In this document: in pieces, positions 1 to 8,415 of the stretch
Layout: the number at the start of each line of letters is the position of its first letter
Numbering within the stretch: the stretch's first letter is position 1
Assembly: GCA_012799115.1 (NCBI GenBank)
Contig: JAAZLY010000250.1
Location: 1-16,836 of the forward strand
DNA length: 16,836 bases
Direction: 5' to 3'
Origin: Bacillota bacterium
GTDB lineage: Bacteria; Bacillota; Limnochordia; Darwinibacteriales; Darwinibacteriaceae
Notes under the pieces: generated by a model
Database searches by the model: none
What the model was told of the DNA's origin: nothing
The model's input: only the letters and a program-made list of their open reading frames with translations
Translations under genes and position numbers: made by a program

Positions 1-831
1 AATATCACCAGCAATAACACTCATTGCGACCCAGGGTGTGAACACAAATCCTGGTCCCACAATCGGGATTTGATCCAGGATTCCAATGAGAATCGCCAGC
101 AAGATCCAATAACGGGTTCCAATGAGAAAGAGTCCAACGCCTGCTATAAGTATGGAGATGAGCAGGATGACGACACGGCCTTTGATGTAGCCAAATAGAT
201 CGACACTTACCGTTTCTCTAAACGTCTGCACTTGGTTACGTGCGCGAGGGGGTACCAGTTGCATGAAGGCTTCAATGATCTGGTCCTTATCCCTGGCAAT
301 AAAGAAGGTGGCCACCAAGGTTATGATACTCACCACGATGAACGAAGGTAGACCTGAGAATGTAGCCAAGACGCGATTGATTAGGTCCTTAGTACCTTGT
401 TCTAGTCCGAGTAGGAACTCCTGGACACTGAGCTGAATATTAAGGCTCATGACTGCAGGTAGGTTTTCGTTAAGAATTTCTACCTGTTGAAGTAAATCAG
501 TGGTTAAATTGGTAATAGTTTCCCGGTATTCTGGTAATAATGAAGCTAGTTCTACCAACTCTCCGATTAGTTGACTGACGACCAAAAACACTCCATAGCC
601 AGCTAAAGCGCCTGCGGAGATTAATGTAGCGAAGACAGCAGGACCTCTTGGAACTCGTAAGCGCCGTTCAAGAAGGCCAATGATGGGTTCCAGAATAATC
701 GCGAACGTAACACCAATGAGAAAGGGTAAGAGAATCGTAGCGAGTTGCTTGGAGAAAAAGACCAAAAATACGGCGATAAGGACGAACACTATGACGCGTC
801 TGGGCGTCAGATACTCCCGTAATAGGCTCAC
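1..831 (-). CDS. AI-2E family permease, YtvI-like (3' end cut by window edge)
   Basis: Polytopic inner-membrane protein of the AI-2E transporter superfamily. The window holds its first 277 codons, and the frame runs open off the left edge. The start is GTG at 831-829, 7 nt after an AAGGAGG ribosome binding site (839-845). The N-terminus has two close hydrophobic segments (about residues 12-28 and 33-50), then another (65-87). A long amphipathic stretch follows (about 88-155), then a hydrophobic run near 160-178 and a C-terminal block ending in the motif ILDQIPIVGPG (about 255-265). That motif resembles the D-x-L/I-P-x-x-G-x-G signature of YtvI-type sporulation membrane proteins. Family members (about 350-370 aa) move small molecules or ions; the substrate here is unknown. 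Transcribed divergently from the SleB-like gene, from its own sigma-A-type promoter. Family call is firm; the YtvI role in sporulation is inferred. Confidence 0.85.
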   Translation of the reverse strand, partial: MSLLREYLTPRRVIVFVLIAVFLVFFSKQLATILLPFLIGVTFAIILEPIIGLLERRLRVPRGPAVFATLISAGALAGYGVFLVVSQLIGELVELASLLPEYRETITNLTTDLLQQVEILNENLPAVMSLNIQLSVQEFLLGLEQGTKDLINRVLATFSGLPSFIVVSIITLVATFFIARDKDQIIEAFMQLVPPRARNQVQTFRETVSVDLFGYIKGRVVILLISILIAGVGLFLIGTRYWILLAILIGILDQIPIVGPGFVFTPWVAMSVIAGDI

Positions 832-859
832 CAGGCAACCTCCTTTCACTCTCTTTATC

Positions 860-888
860 AGTATATAATGTTCGAGTATCATTTGCAA
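860..888 (-). promoter_or_regulatory. sigma-A-type promoter for the AI-2E permease
   Basis: On the minus strand, TTGCAA (888-883) and TATACT (865-860) are separated by exactly 17 nt. The -10 box lies 28 nt upstream of the GTG start, leaving room for the AAGGAGG site. Four of six -35 bases and five of six -10 bases match consensus. Confidence 0.6.
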
Positions 889-929
889 TAATCGGTTAAG
901 AAACGGATCTACTCGATACTGGCAAGAAA

Positions 930-958
930 TTGACACCTTACCAAATTACTTGTATAAT
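930..958 (+). promoter_or_regulatory. perfect-consensus sigma-A promoter for the LysM-SleB gene
   Basis: TTGACA (930-935) and TATAAT (953-958) are separated by 17 nt, so both hexamers and the spacer are full consensus. The predicted start of transcription is near 965, giving a short leader of about 28 nt before ATG 993. This predicts strong housekeeping expression rather than the forespore sigma-G control usual for sleB genes. Confidence 0.85.
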
Positions 959-992
959 CATATGACAATCATTCTTAGAAAGAGGTTCCAAA

Positions 993-1736
993 ATGATTGG
1001 ACAATCCCTTCAAAGGAAGGAAACGGCAGTAACCGTGGGCTATTTGTCCTTGGCAGTCCTATTGCTCTTCCAATCGGCCATGATCGGCGGGATTGGGGGC
1101 GGCGTCAGCGAAGGAGAGGAAATCCTTGCTCCAGACGCAACAGAGACTCCGGTTATTGAGCCTTCTGAGCATGCAGGGCAACCTGCCCAAGCACGCAAAC
1201 AACATGTAACAGTGTATCAGGTGCAACCAGGTGATAGCTTGTATTGGATTGCTGCTACATATGGGCTTTCCGTGCAAGAGTTGAAGGCACTTAACAGTCT
1301 GGACTCCGATTCCATCAGAGTGGGGCAACGTTTAGTGGTCCCTTTGGATACTGTAAAATACTATCCAGCAGGTGTGACCCTGTCTGCACAGGAAGTCGAA
1401 TGGCTAGCGCAGATGATTCATGCCGAGGCTCGTGGTGAACCCTACGTGGGGCAAGTTGCGGTTGGAGCAGTGATTATCAATCGAATGTTGAGTCCGCAGT
1501 TTCCTAATACATTGCGCGGCGTCCTATTCCAACGTAACGCATTTCAGCCCATTCAAAACGGTAGTTTTTACTTGACCCCGAATGAGAGTGCTCGCAGGGC
1601 TGCCCTTGAAGCATTGGCAGGAAAGGATCCTACCGGAGGCGCGTTGTTCTTTTTCAATCCGCGTCAGTCAACAGATCGTTTCATGCACAGTCGTCCAACG
1701 AAGGTTACGATCGGTAGCCACCGGTTCACAACATAA
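993..1736 (+). CDS. LysM + SleB-type cell-wall hydrolase (spore cortex-lytic enzyme family)
   Basis: Secreted or membrane-anchored peptidoglycan hydrolase of 247 aa. Residues 14-31 form a hydrophobic signal/anchor segment, followed by a low-complexity acidic linker (38-69). A single LysM domain (about 73-117, YQVQPGDSLYWIA then NSLDSDSIRVGQRLVVP) binds glycan. The C-terminus (about 137-245) is the hydrolase_2/SleB catalytic domain, with the MIHAEARGEP motif carrying the likely catalytic Glu145, then GQVAVGAVIINR and ALFFFNP. SleB proteins are lytic transglycosylases that act on spore cortex; close relatives (CwlJ, YkvT) share this domain. The ATG follows AGAAAGAGG at about 7 nt. The gene is monocistronic, between a consensus sigma-A promoter and a strong terminator. 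That promoter suggests a vegetative wall-remodelling role, so I do not assign sleB. Confidence 0.9.
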   Translation: MIGQSLQRKETAVTVGYLSLAVLLLFQSAMIGGIGGGVSEGEEILAPDATETPVIEPSEHAGQPAQARKQHVTVYQVQPGDSLYWIAATYGLSVQELKALNSLDSDSIRVGQRLVVPLDTVKYYPAGVTLSAQEVEWLAQMIHAEARGEPYVGQVAVGAVIINRMLSPQFPNTLRGVLFQRNAFQPIQNGSFYLTPNESARRAALEALAGKDPTGGALFFFNPRQSTDRFMHSRPTKVTIGSHRFTT

Positions 1737-1758
1737 AAGGTGCCTTGCGGCACCTTTT
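1735..1758. terminator. Bidirectional Rho-independent terminator between the SleB-like gene and ackA
   Basis: A perfect 10-bp stem, AAAAGGTGCC (1735-1744) with GGCACCTTTT (1749-1758), closes a TTGC loop. The stem overlaps the TAA of the SleB-like gene. It carries a T tract on the plus strand and, read in reverse, a T tract after the acetate kinase stop (1765), so it can end both convergent transcripts. Confidence 0.85.
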
Positions 1759-1764
1759 GCGTTC

Positions 1765-2955
1765 TTAGGAGGTAAGACTGGCTGTATCCCGAGCGATGAC
1801 GAGCTCTTCGTCGGTGGGAATGACGAAGACCTTAACCCTAGAGTCAGGCGTTGAGATTTCTATGTCTTCTCCACGTTTCTTGTTGTTTTCTTCGTTAATG
1901 GAAATTCCTAAGTATGGGAGATGTGAGATAAGCTTTGTGCGTAGGGCGGGCGTGTTCTCGCCGATTCCTGCAGTGAACACAATCGCGTCTACACCATTCA
2001 TAGCTGCTACATAGGATCCGATATACTTCCGGATACGGTACTCATAGATATTGAAAGCGACCTTGGCTAGTTTGTCATCCTCTTCGATACCCTTCTCGAT
2101 ATCCCGCATATCACTAACTCCAGCAATACCGTACAGACCAGAGTGCTTGTTGAGCATCGAATCGATTTCGTGGAGGGAGAGTCCCTCTTTTTTCATGATG
2201 TAGAAGATGGCACCTGGATCAATATCACCGCTACGGGTACCCATCATCAGACCCTCTAGAGGAGTGAAGCCCATGGAGGTATCAACAGATTTTCCACCTT
2301 CAATGGCTGCAATACTTGCGCCATTGCCCAGATGACAGGAAATAATCTTTAGATCCGCGATGTCTCTACCCATCATCTCCGCAGCGCGCTGAGACACATA
2401 CTTGTGACTCGTTCCGTGGAACCCGTAACGCCTTACCTTGTGACGCTGGTAAACGCTGTAGGGTATCGCATATAAGAACGCATGGGGAGGAATGGTGGAG
2501 TGAAAGGCCGTATCAAAGACAGCTACCTGCGGTGTCTTTGGCATGATTTTTTCAGCAGCCCGAATTCCCGTCACGTTAGCCGGATTGTGCAAGGGTGCGA
2601 GTTCTGCCAACGAATCGAGAATCTCCTTGGTACGTTCGTTGATCAAGACTGAATCGGAGAACGACTCACCGCCATGGACCACTCTGTGACCAACGGCATC
2701 GATCTCATTCACATTCTTAATCACTCCGTGCTCGGCATGTGTCAATAGATTTAGACACTCCCGGATAGCCACAGTATGCTCTAGAATTGGCATCGTGTTG
2801 GAGACCTTCTCTTTTCCCGTCGATTGGTGAGTGATTATGGCATTCTCTTGTCCAATACGTTCTACTCGTCCTTCTGCTAAGACTTGCTCATTCTCCATAG
2901 CGTAGAGCTTGTATTTTAGCGAAGAAGAACCACAGTTTAATACAAAAATATTCAT
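1765..2955 (-). CDS. ackA: acetate kinase
   Basis: Converts acetyl phosphate + ADP to acetate + ATP, the substrate-level phosphorylation step of acetate fermentation, in the cytoplasm. At 396 aa it has the usual full length. Hallmarks in order: FVLNCGSSSLKYKLY at the N-terminus (ASKHA phosphate 1 region), VGHRVVHGG (substrate Arg), VFDTAFH, RRYGFHGTSHKYV, the adenosine region ISCHLGNGASIAAI, the DTSMGFTPLEGLMMGTRSGDIDP block, and FTAGIGEN near the C-terminus. The ATG (2955-2953) is 2 nt after the stop of the upstream dehydrogenase gene, and its AAGGAGG site (2963-2969) lies inside that gene, so translation is probably coupled. There is no phosphotransacetylase gene next to it. The block after DTSMGF identifies acetate rather than butyrate kinase. 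Confidence 0.97.
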   Translation of the reverse strand: MNIFVLNCGSSSLKYKLYAMENEQVLAEGRVERIGQENAIITHQSTGKEKVSNTMPILEHTVAIRECLNLLTHAEHGVIKNVNEIDAVGHRVVHGGESFSDSVLINERTKEILDSLAELAPLHNPANVTGIRAAEKIMPKTPQVAVFDTAFHSTIPPHAFLYAIPYSVYQRHKVRRYGFHGTSHKYVSQRAAEMMGRDIADLKIISCHLGNGASIAAIEGGKSVDTSMGFTPLEGLMMGTRSGDIDPGAIFYIMKKEGLSLHEIDSMLNKHSGLYGIAGVSDMRDIEKGIEEDDKLAKVAFNIYEYRIRKYIGSYVAAMNGVDAIVFTAGIGENTPALRTKLISHLPYLGISINEENNKKRGEDIEISTPDSRVKVFVIPTDEELVIARDTASLTS

Positions 2956-2957
2956 GA

Positions 2958-3848
2958 TTAATCCTCCTTGTCGCCTTCATCGTCAGTCAAGACAGCATCA
3001 TCTTCGGAATACGCAAGAAAACCCAGTCGGGTCTTAACACCAAGCCGGCCCTCGCGGATATAACGACGAAGAATGGGACAGGGGGCGTAACGTGGACCGA
3101 ATGTCATCTGCAACTGCTCCATCCAGTTAAGGACGAGATCGAGACCGAGCCGGTCCGCCATTTCCAGAGGACCTTGCTTCATGCCCCAACTGGACTTGAG
3201 AATCAGATCCACATCAGCGGCTTCGCATACTCCTTCATCTACCAAGTACGCAGCCTCATTGATCATGGCCACCAAGGTTCTGGGATTCACCAAACCGCTA
3301 CTCTCAGCAATTTCTACTACTGTCTTCCCGAGGCGCTGGGCGAAAGCTTTTGCAACTTCGACTGCGTGATCGCCAGTACGGGCGCCTCGTACGAGCTCGG
3401 CGACGGCCACATCTGGGACTGGGGGAATGAAGTGTAGGCCTACAAGCATATCGCCTCGACTGATCTCGTTGGCCAAGTCAGTCACCTTCTTCGTGGAGCT
3501 CGCGGAGATGAACACCACCTCAGGACGGCACAGTTGGTCAGCCGTCTGCAGTAGTTCCCTCTTAATATGCATATGGTCCAAGGTTGCCTCAATCAACAAA
3601 TCTGCGTTGCTAAGCTCTCTGAGGTCCTGGGTATAACTAATACGGCCCAAAATGAGCCTTTTTTCTGATTCGGTAATTCCCCATTTGGCTAATTTCCGAT
3701 CCAGACTTTTTTCAATGCGAGCAACAGCATCTGCTCCGCCAGCTCCTTGCGAAAAAAGTACTACATCATAGCCTTTTCCAGCAGCTGTTTCGGCGATGCC
3801 GCGGCCAAGGCGACCTGCGCCTAGTACTGCAACTCTACGAATATCCAT
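2958..3848 (-). CDS. 3-hydroxyacyl-CoA dehydrogenase (3-hydroxybutyryl-CoA dehydrogenase family), divergent
   Basis: NAD(P)-dependent oxidation/reduction of a 3-hydroxyacyl-CoA, by family. The 296 aa comprise a Rossmann domain with GAGRLG (residues 10-15) and a C-terminal helical domain (about 185-280, ending VKTRLGFLAY). The catalytic set is present: His139 in GLHF, Glu151 twelve residues later, and Asn188 in SGLVNPR. Family-typical stretches have drifted: the usual HFFNPVP is HFIPPVP, and the glycine-rich GRKTGKGF is GVKTRLGF. An acidic tail (282-296) extends past the usual end near 280. The ATG has AGGAGG (3858-3863) at 9 nt. It is the first gene of a two-gene unit with ackA. No thiolase, crotonase or acyl-CoA dehydrogenase gene is nearby, so butyrate synthesis is not shown; the substrate could be another hydroxyacid thioester. 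Superfamily firm, substrate unknown. Confidence 0.85.
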   Translation of the reverse strand: MDIRRVAVLGAGRLGRGIAETAAGKGYDVVLFSQGAGGADAVARIEKSLDRKLAKWGITESEKRLILGRISYTQDLRELSNADLLIEATLDHMHIKRELLQTADQLCRPEVVFISASSTKKVTDLANEISRGDMLVGLHFIPPVPDVAVAELVRGARTGDHAVEVAKAFAQRLGKTVVEIAESSGLVNPRTLVAMINEAAYLVDEGVCEAADVDLILKSSWGMKQGPLEMADRLGLDLVLNWMEQLQMTFGPRYAPCPILRRYIREGRLGVKTRLGFLAYSEDDAVLTDDEGDKED

Positions 3849-3934
3849 CTTTCAATACCTCCTATATTCACTCCTACACATGATGCTAATTCTAATCCCG
3901 CTTCAGGTTTCCTGCTTTTTTCGGTGCTTTTTGG

Positions 3935-3962
3935 TTGCTATTTACTCCGGTTATGATAAAAT
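3935..3962 (+). promoter_or_regulatory. Candidate extended -10 promoter for guaB
   Basis: TTGCTA (3935-3940), a 16-nt spacer and TAAAAT (3957-3962), with the extended -10 element TGA just before the hexamer (3954-3956). Transcription would start near 3969, giving a leader of about 40 nt, too short for a purine riboswitch. Confidence 0.5.
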
Positions 3963-3996
3963 ATCCACAAAATGCAGGGAGCATTCACTTAAGTAG

Positions 3997-5472
<1,476 letters not shown>

Positions 5473-5677
5473 GAATCGCGGACTATGGCATACCCTCCCA
5501 CATGTGCGTACAAGTGGTATAAAGGAGGCGATCACCATAGGCTACTCAGATGTGAGGTTTTACTGGAATGCACTACATGGGGAAGCGTATCGTTATTGGT
5601 GGGAAATCATGACACGGACACCTTATCCTGTTAACGATTATCAGAGGTTTTCCAGCTTGCAGAAGAGATGATGTTAA
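5473..5677 (+). other. Gap between guaB and the CPBP gene; orphan ribosome binding site, possible small ORF
   Basis: No confident gene here. A strong AAAGGAGG (5521-5528) has no ATG, GTG or TTG at usable distance. The only in-frame candidate is ATA at 5537, 8 nt on, which opens 44 codons to TGA 5669-5671. Its predicted peptide is rich in Tyr and Trp (a stretch reads EAYRYWWEIM). ATA starts are rare, so this may instead be a decayed gene or a leader. No riboswitch was recognised. Confidence 0.25.
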
Positions 5678-5701
5678 AAGGGGGCGCAGGTGCGCCTCTT
5701 T
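5678..5701 (+). terminator. Terminator-like hairpin after guaB, over the alternative CPBP start
   Basis: Stem AAGGGGGCGC (5678-5687) with GCGCCTCTTT (5692-5701) and loop AGGT, 10 bp including two G-T wobbles. It is preceded by TTAA and followed by a weak T-rich stretch (GATCTT). Position and shape suit an intrinsic terminator for the guaB transcript. It covers the GTG at 5690, which argues against that codon being the start of the next gene. Confidence 0.5.
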
Positions 5702-5719
5702 GATCTTACTAGGAAGGAT

Positions 5720-6382
5720 GTGAATGGATTGGACCCGAGGGCACTTTGGATTATTGGCGTACTCGGAGCACTTGTCTTCATGTCCCTTGGGGCTCATCTG
5801 CTCCCTGCAACGCAAGAAGTTCGCCTCGGTCTTCTTGTTTTGCAGCAGACCCTATTTGTACTAGCAGGCATCATGGGGTTCTCTCAAAAGAAGGTGAAAC
5901 AACCCCTAGGCCATATGTTTGCTCAGGGCCTTCTAGCGGGTCTGGGAATTCATGTTGCCAATCGTCTATCAGGGGTCTTGAGTCAAAGGATTGCCATCGA
6001 ACTTGTTGGCCATGAGGTAGTGCAACGCCAAATACTCAGGGAAATCGGTAGCGCGGGAGCTTTGCTGAATAGCAAAGAACCCCTGATTCTCCTCGGCATA
6101 GTGCTCCTTTTGGTCGTTGGTGCACCTCTAGGCGAAGAGCTCTTTTTCAGGGGTTTACTCTTGAATCTATGGAGGGAGCGCTATGGAGGCAAGAAAGCAG
6201 TGATTTTTTCTGCCCTTACCTTTGCACTCCTGCACTTTTATCTGCTTCAATTTGTTCCGGTCCTAATTGCCGGAGTTCTCTTAGGCATCCTATTTGTACG
6301 CACCGAGAACATCGTGATTCCAATCATAGCTCACGCTACAGCTAATAGCCTTGTTTTGCTCGCTTGGCTCTTCAGCTTATAG
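5720..6382 (+). CDS. CPBP family intramembrane metalloprotease
   Basis: Polytopic membrane protein of the CPBP/Abi (Rce1-like) family: 220 aa from GTG 5720. The three family motifs are present: EELFFR (Glu139-Glu140, Arg144), the FALLHF helix with His172, and HATAN with His205 and Asn209. These place a zinc-type or glutamate-based active site inside the membrane. Hydrophobic segments lie near 8-28, 36-53, 66-80, 121-138, 160-175, 179-193 and 197-216. Bacterial members process or protect against peptides, or act in sporulation and signalling; no substrate is implied here. Start choice: GTG 5690 would overlap a terminator-like hairpin, while GTG 5720 follows AGGA (5711-5714) at 5 nt; TTG 5729 is a third option. 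The 3' end overlaps the converging darA stop by 6 nt. Confidence 0.85.
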   Translation: MNGLDPRALWIIGVLGALVFMSLGAHLLPATQEVRLGLLVLQQTLFVLAGIMGFSQKKVKQPLGHMFAQGLLAGLGIHVANRLSGVLSQRIAIELVGHEVVQRQILREIGSAGALLNSKEPLILLGIVLLLVVGAPLGEELFFRGLLLNLWRERYGGKKAVIFSALTFALLHFYLLQFVPVLIAGVLLGILFVRTENIVIPIIAHATANSLVLLAWLFSL

Positions 6383-6697
6383 CCTCCAGAACTGATCGAC
6401 TTCGATCACAAATACAATCGCACCGCCGGCTTCTATCTCAACAGGAACGCCTATTGCTGTGGGAAGCTCAGGCGTCATTTGAGGAATGATCTTTTTACGC
6501 GGTGCACATGTGGACTTGATGATCTTGATAACGTCATCGACTTCGCCATCCTGCACTCCGATTAACAGCGTTGTATTTCCTTGGAGGAGGAAGCCTCCTG
6601 TACTGGCTAGTCGAGTGGCTTGAAATCCTTTGTCAATTAGGGCTTCCATCAAGAAGGCAACATCATTGTCTTCGACTACGGTGATCACAAGCTTCAT
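6377..6697 (-). CDS. darA: cyclic di-AMP receptor, DarA (PstA) family
   Basis: PII-like trimeric cytoplasmic protein that binds cyclic di-AMP, by family. At 106 aa it matches the usual length of about 109. The signature block is clear: an N-terminal strand KLVITVVEDND, then RLASTGGFLLQGNTTLLIGVQ (29-49), then the conserved Cys64-Ala-Pro-Arg-Lys. The glycine/threonine segment forms the nucleotide pocket in known members. The ATG at 6697 has AAGGGGGAG (6704-6712) at 6 nt; a longer open frame upstream lacks such a site and family support. It lies 56 nt downstream of a glycosyltransferase gene, so may share its transcript. It converges with the CPBP gene, overlapping it by 6 nt, so neither has a separate terminator. 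Confidence 0.92.
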   Translation of the reverse strand: MKLVITVVEDNDVAFLMEALIDKGFQATRLASTGGFLLQGNTTLLIGVQDGEVDDVIKIIKSTCAPRKKIIPQMTPELPTAIGVPVEIEAGGAIVFVIEVDQFWRL

Positions 6698-6753
6698 GAA
6701 TATCTCCCCCTTCCACTCCCTTTTATTTTTGACACTCTCCTCGGTATTCCTGT

Positions 6754-7737
6754 TTAAGTTTCCTTTTCCCCCGAAGATTTCAAGAGACAACTCTCATAGA
6801 TCAGGACCAATTTTTTCACCATGCGTTCAATGGAGAACTGCTCTGTAGCATGTCTTCTTCCAAAGTGCCCTAATTCCTGCATTTCCTTGGGTGAGGGATT
6901 CTCTAGATAAACGCTTGCTTTGCTTCGAGAGAAGGGCTGCTTGCTGAAGCGGCCGCTAAAATTGGTTTCTTCAAGTTGCACTATGTTTTCTGGCGTAACG
7001 AGACCATCAGAGTACGTACCTAAGACCCAAGCAGGCTTACCCCAAGCCATAGCTTGACGTACGGCACGCCCGCTACCAATCACCAAATCGCTGTCCCTTA
7101 ACACAGCTCCTACATCATTGATCCATCCGTGGGCAGTCACGCCTCTATGAGACCAGTTGCCTGCACTAGTGATGGTCCATCCCCAATCTAAAAGGCTTTC
7201 GGTCATTTGCCGAAAATTCGCTTCCTTGGCGGGAGTCACTTGTGCTAGGAAGAGTGCAGCCTTTTTCCAAGTGTTTCTGGTAGATAACTGCTTTGGTATA
7301 CGGACTCCATTTTCTATAACATGGCTGGTAATGCCCAACTTCTTAAGCTGTGCCTGCATCTCTTGGCTAATCGAGATCACAGCATCCTGTGTACATAAGA
7401 GGTTAGCATCGAAGTCTAGGTAATGCACAGTTGTGACCTTGGGGATCTGAAAGATCTTTCCCAAGGTATTAGCTAGTGGCAGGGTGCGTACGGAATGATT
7501 ATGAATAATGTGGGGCTGGGGGAGCAACCGATGGATGCTCTTTTTGAGTTTGCCAAGTTCAGTCGTTGTCACATGGGGTATCATCGTCTCTTGGAGCCAC
7601 CGAGCGTAGGGGGGATCATGGAGGTGGTTTATGATCAACAGGACTTGATGTCCTTGACGCATAAGTTCAGTGCAAAGGTCTGTAACGTGGGTTGTCTGGC
7701 CGTTCTTGTAGAAGCGGGTTGTAAGGATCACTCGCAA
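6754..7737 (-). CDS. GT-B (GT4-like) glycosyltransferase, divergent
   Basis: Likely cytoplasmic sugar-nucleotide-dependent glycosyltransferase of 327 aa. The N-terminal half starts with a strand plus NGQTTHVTDLCTELMRQGHQV (13-33), the usual GT4 acceptor-side opening. IIHNHSVR and TVHYLDFD follow, typical of the central strands. The C-terminal half has the linker motif VIENGVRIP and a donor-side stretch RQAMAWGKPAWVLGTYSDG. In GT4 enzymes that stretch normally carries an E-x7-E motif; here the first Glu position is Gln/Arg and the second is not Glu. The protein is shorter than the usual 360-400 aa. The start is TTG 7737, after GAGAGG about 10 nt upstream; a GTG two codons on is less well placed. 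Function could be envelope or spore-surface glycosylation; acceptor unknown. Confidence 0.75.
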   Translation of the reverse strand: MRVILTTRFYKNGQTTHVTDLCTELMRQGHQVLLIINHLHDPPYARWLQETMIPHVTTTELGKLKKSIHRLLPQPHIIHNHSVRTLPLANTLGKIFQIPKVTTVHYLDFDANLLCTQDAVISISQEMQAQLKKLGITSHVIENGVRIPKQLSTRNTWKKAALFLAQVTPAKEANFRQMTESLLDWGWTITSAGNWSHRGVTAHGWINDVGAVLRDSDLVIGSGRAVRQAMAWGKPAWVLGTYSDGLVTPENIVQLEETNFSGRFSKQPFSRSKASVYLENPSPKEMQELGHFGRRHATEQFSIERMVKKLVLIYESCLLKSSGEKET

Positions 7738-7772
7738 GGTGGACCGTCCTCTCTAGGGTTGTCCTGAAGCTG

Positions 7773-7813
7773 GGAAAAGCCAAATCCAGCTAAACGCTGG
7801 ACTTGGGCTTTCC
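7773..7813 (-). terminator. Long imperfect hairpin after the SPOCS-like gene
   Basis: Two 18-nt arms, 7773-7790 and 7796-7813, pair with two mismatches and one wobble around a 5-nt loop (TAAAC). The hairpin begins directly at the stop of the minus-strand gene and ends in CTTTTCCC rather than a clean T run. It may be a leaky terminator that lets some transcript continue into the glycosyltransferase and darA, for which I find no separate promoter. Confidence 0.5.
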
Positions 7814-8392
7814 TTACCGATGCTCTCTTTGTGGCTGTGGTGGAAATGGAGGCCAGAACGCACCAGATTCCGCCAGCTCGAACCATTCTGCGCAACCAAT
7901 GGGAGACACCTGCTCACACTCTGGTGGTTCGGGGGCAAAGCGGCCCAAGACTTCCAACTGAACTAGGGCGACGGCTTTTAGCACTAGGTAGATACCCACA
8001 TCGCACTCAATGACTGTTCCTCCGTCAACAGCTCGACAAGATAAGCAACGGACGAGGGGTAGGATCACCACATTCATCCCAGGAACAGCACCCTCCAGAC
8101 GTACCCCACGACGGCGATACTGGGCAGTCTGTTGGATAAACTGGCTTGTTCCATTGCTGTCATACTCGACATTCATGACAAAGTTGACAACGATGTCGAT
8201 CTCGTCATTCCCAACAATGATGCCTTCGGCGACAATGTCGGTAATGGCACAGTCAACTATGTTGACTGCCAACGGGAAGGTGGGGGGAATTGGAATACGA
8301 TAGGTAGGGCAGTCGATGATGGAACACTCGTTGTAGACCTTATTGACGTAAATGACCTCCCGCTCGAAATCGGGTTCATAATCACAATTCAT
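7814..8392 (-). CDS. Cysteine-rich SPOCS-like (SipL/DUF3794-type) protein, probable spore coat component
   Basis: 192 aa, no signal peptide or membrane segment. The N-terminus has a VNKVYNECSIIDC segment (16-28), like the lead-in of Clostridia coat-type DUF3794 proteins. Residues about 33-150 read as alternating beta strands: FPLAVNIVDCAITDIV, IDIVVNFVMNVEYDSNG, GVRLEGAVPGMNVVILPLV, VIECDVGIYLVLKAVALVQLE. This is the strand pattern of the SPOCS domain, where a P-G-M/A turn precedes the conserved beta block. Nine cysteines (3, 23, 28, 48, 116, 119, 130, 159, 167) suggest disulfide cross-linking in a coat. The tail is Pro-rich (WPPFPPQPQ). The start is ATG at 8392, after AAGGAGG at about 6 nt. 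Transcribed divergently from the propeller gene. The domain call rests on pattern only. Confidence 0.6.
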   Translation of the reverse strand: MNCDYEPDFEREVIYVNKVYNECSIIDCPTYRIPIPPTFPLAVNIVDCAITDIVAEGIIVGNDEIDIVVNFVMNVEYDSNGTSQFIQQTAQYRRRGVRLEGAVPGMNVVILPLVRCLSCRAVDGGTVIECDVGIYLVLKAVALVQLEVLGRFAPEPPECEQVSPIGCAEWFELAESGAFWPPFPPQPQREHR

Positions 8393-8415
8393 ACTTAATC
8401 CTCCTTTCTCTAAAC

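Noticed and set aside
864..869. Plus-strand TATAAT upstream of the SleB-like gene
   Set aside because: No -35 at a usable distance; it overlaps the minus-strand -10, and a perfect promoter lies closer to the gene.
5577..5612. Second selenoprotein candidate: ATG 5577 frame (MGKRIVIGGKS then TGA) in the gap after guaB
   Set aside because: Sequence after the TGA shows no domain-like pattern, no redox Cys precedes it, and I see no SECIS-like hairpin directly downstream.
7157..7423. Plus-strand ORFs opposite the glycosyltransferase
   Set aside because: Antisense shadows without ribosome binding sites or domain patterns.
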